From JACQSU01 sp964359785 (GTDB lineage: Archaea; Nanobdellota; Nanobdellia; Woesearchaeales; JAGWAF01): DNA of 17,965 nucleotides. Positions 13,630 through 17,965 of this stretch are shown piece by piece. Both the position numbers and the translations under genes were made by a program. The stretch lies in the NCBI GenBank assembly GCA_964359785.1, contig CAYHWL010000017.1, positions 1-17,965 on the forward strand. The letters are read 5' to 3'. Under the pieces are notes generated by a model that was not told where the DNA came from, made no database searches, and was given only the letters and a program-made list of their open reading frames with translations. The number at the start of each line of letters is the position of its first letter. Within the stretch, counting starts at the first letter, position 1.

Positions 13630-14192
13630 GATTCACCAGGCATGAAGTCCAGGACCTCGCCAGATCTTGGCTTTTGGTCTCGATAGCTTTCACGATCGTC
13701 ATGATAGGCGCCCCTTGGCATCCTGATTTTCTTGTGGGTCTCCTGGCGATCGCGTTCACGGCAGGCGCAGGTTTTATCCTCCATGAACTGGCCCATAAGT
13801 TTGTCGCGCAAAAGTTTGGTTGTTACGCGGAGTTCAAGGCTTTCGACTCCTTGCTGTGGCTTGCGGTCCTGATGAGCTTTTTTGGTTTTGTCTTCGCGGC
13901 GCCTGGAGCAGTCTTCATCAGCGGTCATAATATCTCAAGAAAGCGCAATGGCCAGATCAGTCTCGCTGGCCCCCTCACCAACTTCGTCCTTGCCACCATA
14001 TTCCTCACGCTCACCTTTATCCTCCCAGCACAACTCCTCCCATTGGCCGTCTACGGCAAGACTATCAATGCATGGTTAGGATTGTTCAATATGATCCCTT
14101 TTGGCCCATTTGACGGAGCCAAGGTCTTTAGCTGGAGCAGGCCAGAGTTTATTGGCGCTCTCGCTATCGGCCTTATACTAATGATAATGTAA
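13626..14192 (+). CDS. Site-2-protease-like M50 membrane metallopeptidase
   Basis: Intramembrane zinc protease-like protein of 188 residues with about five or six hydrophobic segments. The zinc site is complete: HELAH at 53-57 in an early membrane segment and NMIPFGPFDGAKVF (155-168, Asp163) in a later one. GPLTN (115-119) is also a family trait. No PDZ or CBS domain is attached, so it is a minimal form. I propose TTG 13626: the protein then begins MRFTRHEVQDLA, as archaeal homologs usually do. The codon overlaps the dnaJ stop (TTGA), and GGTGG (13616-13620) lies upstream. GTG 13617 and 13620 are alternatives. Last gene of the operon; regulated proteolysis in a stress response is plausible. 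Confidence 0.9.
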   Translation: MRFTRHEVQDLARSWLLVSIAFTIVMIGAPWHPDFLVGLLAIAFTAGAGFILHELAHKFVAQKFGCYAEFKAFDSLLWLAVLMSFFGFVFAAPGAVFISGHNISRKRNGQISLAGPLTNFVLATIFLTLTFILPAQLLPLAVYGKTINAWLGLFNMIPFGPFDGAKVFSWSRPEFIGALAIGLILMIM

Positions 14193-14215
14193 GATAGTAA
14201 TAATATAAAATAAGG

Positions 14216-14226
14216 ATATAAAAAAA
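14216..14226 (-). terminator. T-run terminator of the holin-like gene
   Basis: A run of seven T on the minus strand (14220-14226), then AT-rich DNA, follows the stop at 14240. No clear terminator for the plus-strand operon is seen in 14193-14239. Confidence 0.5.
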
Positions 14227-14239
14227 GAGTATGGATTTC

Positions 14240-14587
14240 TTATACCCTGCACCACTTGCATCCACATTTATTCTGCGCCCAGTTGTATATGAGTCCTACC
14301 AATAGGCCGCACAGTCCGCCAAGGACCATCCCATATAACAGTGCGAATAAGGGCAATAGCGCCGACGTGTTGTACGCCGGATTTAGCCATTGTGGCATCC
14401 ACGCGAGCATGAGATTAAATGACATCTTATTGAACCATAGGAACTCCGTCCCCATCTGATACAATAGATAAGATATCCCAAGTTTCAGCCCCCCTAGCAC
14501 TCCAAGCGCCCAGCCAAGCGCGCATGGCGATAGGTATCCTGGTCTTATGAATCCTGATTTTGTCAATTTAGCTACTAGTTTTCCCAT
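14240..14587 (-). CDS. Small holin-like membrane protein
   Basis: A 115-residue protein with two to three hydrophobic segments: ALGWALGVLGGLKLGISYLLYQ (about 23-44) and LFALLYGMVLGGLCGLLVGLIYNW (80-103), plus a weaker one near 50-66. The pattern of a glycine-rich first helix, then LxGxxGxLxxLIYNW, resembles small archaeal and bacterial membrane proteins often labelled holin-like; no lytic role is implied. The tail CGCKWC holds three cysteines. GAGGTGA at 14594-14600, six bases before ATG 14587, is a near-perfect ribosome site, and TTTAAATA at 14631-14638 is the likely TATA box. Convergent with the protease gene. Confidence 0.72.
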   Translation of the reverse strand: MGKLVAKLTKSGFIRPGYLSPCALGWALGVLGGLKLGISYLLYQMGTEFLWFNKMSFNLMLAWMPQWLNPAYNTSALLPLFALLYGMVLGGLCGLLVGLIYNWAQNKCGCKWCRV

Positions 14588-14630
14588 CTGATTTCACCTC
14601 ATAAATGGTGATAAATCCTTCACTTTTGGG

Positions 14631-14638
14631 TATTTAAA
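14631..14638 (-). promoter_or_regulatory. TATA box of the holin-like gene
   Basis: TTTAAATA on the minus strand predicts a start near 14609, leaving a leader that contains the GAGGTGA ribosome site. Confidence 0.55.
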
Positions 14639-14693
14639 GGTTATAGGTGATTGAGCCCTCAGATAGACGTCAGGAGTATTTCTTGGGTAAAGT

Positions 14694-14885
14694 CTAGTTT
14701 GAGCGATTCTTTGAGAATTGGAGGCATAAATTTCCTCCAGCGATAAAAATGAGAAGACAGATGTTTGCGACATTCATCCATAAGTCATCTAATTGCATCC
14801 TGCTCATCGTATACAAAACCCAAAATGTGCTCATCAGTAAGCTAAATACTTCAGCAACAATGATGGTATTTCTAAGAAAACCCAT
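14694..14885 (-). CDS. Small two-span membrane protein
   Basis: A 63-residue ORF with two hydrophobic segments (about 8-27 and 38-56) separated by a polar DDLWMN loop and followed by a basic tail, KNRSN. I do not recognise it. ATG 14885 is one base after the stop of the 34-residue gene upstream, so it is probably translated by coupling; there is no independent ribosome site. Base composition is more AT-rich than the main operons. It could be a toxin-like or phage-derived peptide, but nothing proves it. Confidence 0.5.
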   Translation of the reverse strand: MGFLRNTIIVAEVFSLLMSTFWVLYTMSRMQLDDLWMNVANICLLIFIAGGNLCLQFSKNRSN

Positions 14886-14886
14886 T

Positions 14887-14991
14887 CTAAAACACACCAA
14901 GTTTTATGATAAATCTGATTAAAGCGATGACTGCAAACGCAATGATTATCCACCCTACTATAGCTAAGGTGTTTTCTATTTGTTTATTCAT
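14887..14991 (-). CDS. 34-residue single-span membrane peptide
   Basis: A tiny ORF: charged MNKQIENT, one hydrophobic helix from about 9 to 29, and a basic end (RFIIKLGVF). Its support is the signal in front of it. GGAGAGG (14996-15002) lies four bases from ATG 14991, and a TATA box at 15025-15032 predicts a start near 15003. The following 63-residue ORF begins one base after its stop, making a two-gene mini-operon. Function unknown. Confidence 0.55.
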   Translation of the reverse strand: MNKQIENTLAIVGWIIIAFAVIALIRFIIKLGVF

Positions 14992-15024
14992 TTTTCCTCT
15001 CCTCAATTATTATTACTTTGTTAG

Positions 15025-15032
15025 TATTAAAA
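15025..15032 (-). promoter_or_regulatory. TATA box of the small membrane-protein pair
   Basis: TTTTAATA on the minus strand predicts transcription near 15003, just ahead of GGAGAGG. Confidence 0.5.
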
Positions 15033-15058
15033 CCTTTTCTTGGTTATCATGATTCTAT

Positions 15059-15111
15059 ATCAAATCACATTAATAATCGGAGTTTAAGTTCCAATCAAGA
15101 TGTGATTTGAT
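15059..15111. repeat. 12-bp inverted repeat A with 29-base loop
   Basis: ATCAAATCACAT (15059-15070) pairs with ATGTGATTTGAT (15100-15111). It lies in a non-coding gap behind the promoter of the small-gene pair. There is no T run suited to a simple terminator. Confidence 0.65.
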
Positions 15112-15114
15112 TAT

Positions 15115-15168
15115 TAGAAAATCACCTTGCATTTGTTCCCAGACATCCGAAAATAAGGTGATTTTCTA
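15115..15168. repeat. 14-bp inverted repeat B with 26-base loop
   Basis: TAGAAAATCACCTT (15115-15128) pairs with AAGGTGATTTTCTA (15155-15168). It starts three bases after repeat A ends, and the arms share AAATCAC with repeat A. With the hairpin at 15190-15212 it fills most of 15005-15208, where I see no gene. Confidence 0.68.
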
Positions 15169-15189
15169 TAGGCCTGGATTGACAGTCCG

Positions 15190-15212
15190 ATAGATCTTGC
15201 TCCTAGATCTAT
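15190..15212 (-). terminator. 8-bp hairpin at the end of the HExxH protein gene
   Basis: ATAGATCT (15190-15197) and AGATCTAT (15205-15212) form a stem with a 7-base loop that includes the stop codon (15209-15211) of the minus-strand gene. It may end that transcript or protect its 3' end. Confidence 0.4.
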
Positions 15213-16063
15213 TTGCCGCTTCCATACGCGTATCTTGGCAATTCCAATAACGCCTTTCTTCCACTATGATTCAAGAGCCTCTGATATTCTGGATCACCGA
15301 CTCGGATGGCGGCGCAAGTCACAGCCATGTCGCTTGCCATCTTGTATGCCAGCAAATCAAGGTATGTGTTCATCTTGCCATGGTATGTCTCAAGCTGGTG
15401 CATATACGCCCGCAGTTCTACTAGGCAGTCAAATCCTCCGCGAGATATTCTCTTGTACCTCCTAATCTTCTCTTCAGAGAGTCCCATCCCATCATGCACG
15501 TCTTGTGAGTGCCATCCTTCATGCCCGATCAAGACTGCTTTGCAATCATCATCACTTTGGATGCCGTACACCGCTTTTCCACAAAGGACATCCAAAGTTT
15601 CTATATCTCTTTTACGAGTGGCCATCCCATTGGAGAGTTCAAATCCGTATTGCCAAAACCTGGGGAATACGAAGATGGGAGGATACTGCTTCTTCCCATA
15701 CATAAATGACTTTGACGCGACGACACAAGCCGCCTCTTCAACAGATTGCGCCAGACTAGATGCGCCATCTTGCCTATCCAGCCATCTGCAATATTCTGCG
15801 TGCTTGGTATGATCCGGGTCATACACTGCCTTATACGGCGTCCCATCACAGATCCAATCGAGATACTTCTGTCGAAAAAGAGGATTCTTTCTTGATTCAT
15901 CTATAGTGATGTGTTGAGAACAAACTACATTTGGCGATTGGACAGGGCCACTCACATTATCTGACGTCACCCACCCATACCATGCAAGGCTCATTCCAAG
16001 TGAGCCAGCTACGATAAATCTGTTCCACAGGGATGTGCGGATGGTTCTCTTCTTCTTGCTCAT
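15209..16063 (-). CDS. Membrane-anchored HExxH protein, putative zinc peptidase
   Basis: A 284-residue protein. After a basic N-terminus (SKKKRTIRTS) it has one hydrophobic segment (about 14-34), an uncleaved anchor or signal peptide; the rest is probably outside the cell. HEGWH at 181-185 gives two possible zinc ligands. Glu216 in VELRAYMHQLE, about 30 residues later, could be the third, as in gluzincins. Eight cysteines in the outer part suggest disulfides. No known peptidase family is recognised, so activity is a prediction. The start is ATG 16063: a TATA box at 16085-16092 places transcription there, making it leaderless. Starts at 16132 and 16075 lie upstream of that site. Confidence 0.75.
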   Translation of the reverse strand: MSKKKRTIRTSLWNRFIVAGSLGMSLAWYGWVTSDNVSGPVQSPNVVCSQHITIDESRKNPLFRQKYLDWICDGTPYKAVYDPDHTKHAEYCRWLDRQDGASSLAQSVEEAACVVASKSFMYGKKQYPPIFVFPRFWQYGFELSNGMATRKRDIETLDVLCGKAVYGIQSDDDCKAVLIGHEGWHSQDVHDGMGLSEEKIRRYKRISRGGFDCLVELRAYMHQLETYHGKMNTYLDLLAYKMASDMAVTCAAIRVGDPEYQRLLNHSGRKALLELPRYAYGSGK

Positions 16064-16084
16064 ACTTATACGCATTGTTTTTGA

Positions 16085-16092
16085 TTTATAAA
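16085..16092 (-). promoter_or_regulatory. TATA box of the HExxH protein gene
   Basis: TTTATAAA, centred about 26 bases before ATG 16063, predicts a leaderless transcript and decides the start codon. Confidence 0.65.
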
Positions 16093-16141
16093 GATGGATG
16101 CGGCACGGGCTCAAGATACGTCCTTTGCGCACCCAGGGACC

Positions 16142-17299
16142 TCACTTCGCTCTAAACCGTCGATACTGTATGCCCAGACCAGCCAATACGTACCCCACAA
16201 TCCATCCCCACCAAGAGTCTTTTGGCACATCGCCAAGATAAGGTATCGTCACTGGATTTTCTTTGAGTAGGGCGTCTTGTTCAGCTTCATAATTGACGGT
16301 AGCATTCCCTCCTACTTCGATCGACCCGATTGTCCACTCCAACTTGTCAGTTCTCAATTCCTCGAACTGTTCTGGGAAATATTCATACAGCACAAGGCTC
16401 TGCACCGGCTTCTTCGCGACTACTGTTATCTCAAAGAGTGTCTTGTTTCCGCTGATATACGCGTACTTGGTGATCTTCACGCTCTCGAGCGCCTCTTTAT
16501 ACTTAGCGTCAGAAAGATTGAATCTGGCTAGTATGCCCTGCTTTGACGATGGATCGATTGTGTTATTCAACATCACCTTTCCTTCGCTGATAATCTTGTT
16601 TATCTGTTCCTCTTTGGTGGGGGAGTAGTGTATCAGTGCATCTTTGACGACCAACTTGTACATGTTCACCGTCTCATCGGCCCCAATCTGTCCTGTGCAG
16701 TCACTATCTTCGGCATTGGTGCACTTGCTTCCGCAGTAACCATCAGAGTTTACACAAGGATCCATGCTGTCGGTGTCGCATGCATTATCGACACAATATT
16801 TCGAATTGATCACAGATCTATTCATGAATCGAAACACATTATACTTCGAGTTCACCACATTTACTGCCTGTATATTGTCAATCACAGCGACATCCAGGAT
16901 CCTATTCTCATATGAGTCCACAAGACTCACAGCATTGACGCTCCGGGATAAGATACTGTCACGCACGACGCTCCGTTGTGCGCTATCAAAAGCGATCGCG
17001 CTCTCATAGTTTTCGACATCGCAGTTTCTGACAGAGATTTCTTTCCCCTTGAGGGTTATCCCACGTCCAGAATATGCTCCTTTGATCTGGCTTCCGTTGC
17101 AGTCAAGAGCTATCCCCTCCCCTTCCAGTGCTATCCCTTCCTTAAGCCCGTAATTTCCTTTACATAGAGTGATGCTCCGTGGATAGCTTTGACCATCTGT
17201 AGGCACAACACACATTGTGTCGATCCCAGATACTATCAAGAATCCTCCAATCATCACAAACAACAGCAAGATAAGCCTCATATCCTGGAAAAGTCGCAT
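16142..17299 (-). CDS. Secreted beta-helix-like (NosD-type) protein with C-terminal anchor
   Basis: A 385-residue surface protein. A signal peptide or anchor (about 7-25, LILLLFVMIGGFLIVSG) is followed by a right-handed beta-helix-like region (about 30-165) of short repeats: GIALDCNGSQIKG, GITLKGKEISVRNCDVEN, AIAFDSAQRSVVRDS, AVSLVDSYENRILD, AVNVVNSKYNVFR. A cysteine-rich stretch (about 165-205) and a beta-rich domain (about 210-350) with several N-glycosylation sequons come next. A C-terminal membrane helix WWGWIVGYVLAGLGIQY with basic tail RRFRAK ends it. Beta-helices of this type often bind or process sugars, or serve as surface modules; no catalytic site is visible. I start at ATG 17299, on the predicted transcription start; TTG 17305 is the alternative. 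Confidence 0.78.
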   Translation of the reverse strand: MRLFQDMRLILLLFVMIGGFLIVSGIDTMCVVPTDGQSYPRSITLCKGNYGLKEGIALEGEGIALDCNGSQIKGAYSGRGITLKGKEISVRNCDVENYESAIAFDSAQRSVVRDSILSRSVNAVSLVDSYENRILDVAVIDNIQAVNVVNSKYNVFRFMNRSVINSKYCVDNACDTDSMDPCVNSDGYCGSKCTNAEDSDCTGQIGADETVNMYKLVVKDALIHYSPTKEEQINKIISEGKVMLNNTIDPSSKQGILARFNLSDAKYKEALESVKITKYAYISGNKTLFEITVVAKKPVQSLVLYEYFPEQFEELRTDKLEWTIGSIEVGGNATVNYEAEQDALLKENPVTIPYLGDVPKDSWWGWIVGYVLAGLGIQYRRFRAK

Positions 17300-17320
17300 A
17301 TCCAATCCCTTATTCGATTC

Positions 17321-17327
17321 TTTTTAA
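17321..17327 (-). promoter_or_regulatory. Weak TATA-like element of the beta-helix protein gene
   Basis: TTAAAAA overlaps the stop codon of the preceding gene and would start transcription at about 17299. Co-transcription from upstream is also possible, since only 24 bases separate the genes. Confidence 0.35.
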
Positions 17328-17965
17328 GGTTTTGGACTGTTGCCTGGAGTCGTTTTACTTATTTCCACAAACGCCTTCTCGATCTCTTTTCTGGAGTACC
17401 CAGCGGTCTCAAGAGATGTAGTGATATCTTCTCGTCTATAATTTGCCCCATACTTCGCGATATACTGCTTCGCGGACTCGACTGATGCTTTATTCTTCTT
17501 CCCCTTGATAAGCACCCAAATGGAGAGTGACCCCATTATGATACCTCCAGCTATCACAAAATAGAATATCTGCCTTCCAGAAGCCCCTGTAGCTAACGCT
17601 AATGTGCTTACAACAGATGTGTTCTGCACATATTCAGCCGCCTTTCCAGCCTCTCGTGTCACAGCTTCATTTATAGGTAACGCAGAAGCAGGCAGTTCAT
17701 TTCCTGCATAGAACCTCTTGCTCACTTGCGCTTGCGGGTTCTTGTATGAATCACCAGATGGATTGATCAGAAACGCGTTTAAGTTATGTGTCCCTTCCAT
17801 GATAGGCACGATTATGGTCCCTGTCGCTGGATATGCGGTGGTATCGATATAGAAGAGCACACTCGCGCCCAGGACATTCGAATTCCAGGTTATAGTCAAT
17901 GTCCCAGACGGGTATAATGTGTCGTTTGACGGAGACATTACTTGCAGTGTTGGAGTGAGGCCATA
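17324..17965 (-). CDS. Partial: membrane-anchored Ig-like surface protein, 5' end outside the window
   Basis: The frame stays open to the window edge. The ATG at 17938 is internal: nine residues, YGLTPTLQV, precede it in frame, so the true start is beyond 17965. The visible 213 residues begin with an Ig-like beta-sandwich (PTLQVMSPSNDTLYPSGTL, then TITWNSN), the pattern of archaeal surface-protein repeats. A linker and one membrane helix (IFYFVIAGGIIMGSLSIWVLI, about 133-153 of the visible part) follow. A basic stop-transfer and a small cytoplasmic helical domain come last (YIAKYGANYRREDITTSLETAG, then YSRKEIEKAFVEI), resembling the short C-terminal helical repeats of DPANN membrane proteins. 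Together with the beta-helix gene downstream it suggests a cell-surface locus. Confidence 0.75.
   Translation of the reverse strand, partial: YGLTPTLQVMSPSNDTLYPSGTLTITWNSNVLGASVLFYIDTTAYPATGTIIVPIMEGTHNLNAFLINPSGDSYKNPQAQVSKRFYAGNELPASALPINEAVTREAGKAAEYVQNTSVVSTLALATGASGRQIFYFVIAGGIIMGSLSIWVLIKGKKNKASVESAKQYIAKYGANYRREDITTSLETAGYSRKEIEKAFVEISKTTPGNSPKP

Noticed and set aside
15059..15168. CRISPR-like array
   Set aside because: The related segments are inverted, not direct, repeats of regular spacing; only two units exist and no cas gene is nearby.
15306..15812. 168-residue plus-strand ORF opposite the HExxH protein
   Set aside because: No domain or ribosome site. The minus-strand frame has an HExxH motif, a membrane segment and a leaderless promoter, so the plus frame is a shadow.
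17324..17938. Treating ATG 17938 as the true start of the Ig-like protein
   Set aside because: The frame continues upstream to the window edge with a well-formed Ig-like strand (PTLQV), so the gene is cut by the window.
1..17965. tRNA, rRNA or insertion sequence genes
   Set aside because: I looked through the intergenic gaps and saw no cloverleaf, rRNA segment or transposase; this was by eye, without a tRNA scan.

Overview
The window looks like a piece of a DPANN-type archaeal chromosome, probably Woesearchaeota-like; the lineage is inferred from gene content, without any marker phylogeny. The archaeal signs are ribosomal protein L15e, TATA boxes about 25 bases before predicted transcription starts, several apparently leaderless genes, and T-rich terminators. 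Bacterial-looking genes sit among them: Lgt, an AlaE-type exporter, and a full GrpE/DnaK/DnaJ set.

Layout, left to right. (1) 1-1941, plus strand: lgt, then L15e with an unusual structured leader and, just after its stop, two nested inverted-repeat elements, then a very acidic 67-residue protein. (2) 1951-5468, minus strand: an AlaE-like exporter, and a tightly coupled operon for a two-subunit 2-oxoacid:acceptor oxidoreductase plus a flavodoxin-like protein. (3) 5704-7843, plus strand: an unrecognised, apparently leaderless gene, then a two-gene signalling cassette (STAS-like/GHKL ATPase plus a small STAS-like DUF4325-type protein) behind a promoter flanked by copies of TCCCGGGA. (4) 7847-14192: a winged-helix regulator on the minus strand faces an eight-gene plus-strand chaperone operon: grpE, a YkgJ-type cysteine cluster protein, a HAD hydrolase, dnaK, a second HAD hydrolase, a 52-residue membrane protein, dnaJ and a site-2-protease-like membrane peptidase. 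Almost every junction overlaps. A palindrome, TTAGTTGA-N7-TCAACTAA, lies on the predicted grpE start site. (5) 14240-15210, minus strand: three small membrane-protein genes, two of them in a tiny coupled pair, and an AT-rich gap holding strong inverted repeats. (6) 15209-17965, minus strand: a membrane-anchored HExxH protein, a secreted beta-helix-like protein, and a membrane-anchored Ig-like protein that runs off the window.

The most interesting part is 6500-14192. A partner-switching-like signalling pair, a DNA-binding regulator and an expanded proteostasis operon lie side by side. The operon combines the Hsp70 machine with cysteine-rich redox or metal-binding features, two phosphatase-like proteins and an intramembrane protease. 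The suggestion that the winged-helix protein is a heat-shock repressor acting on the palindrome is inference from position and geometry.
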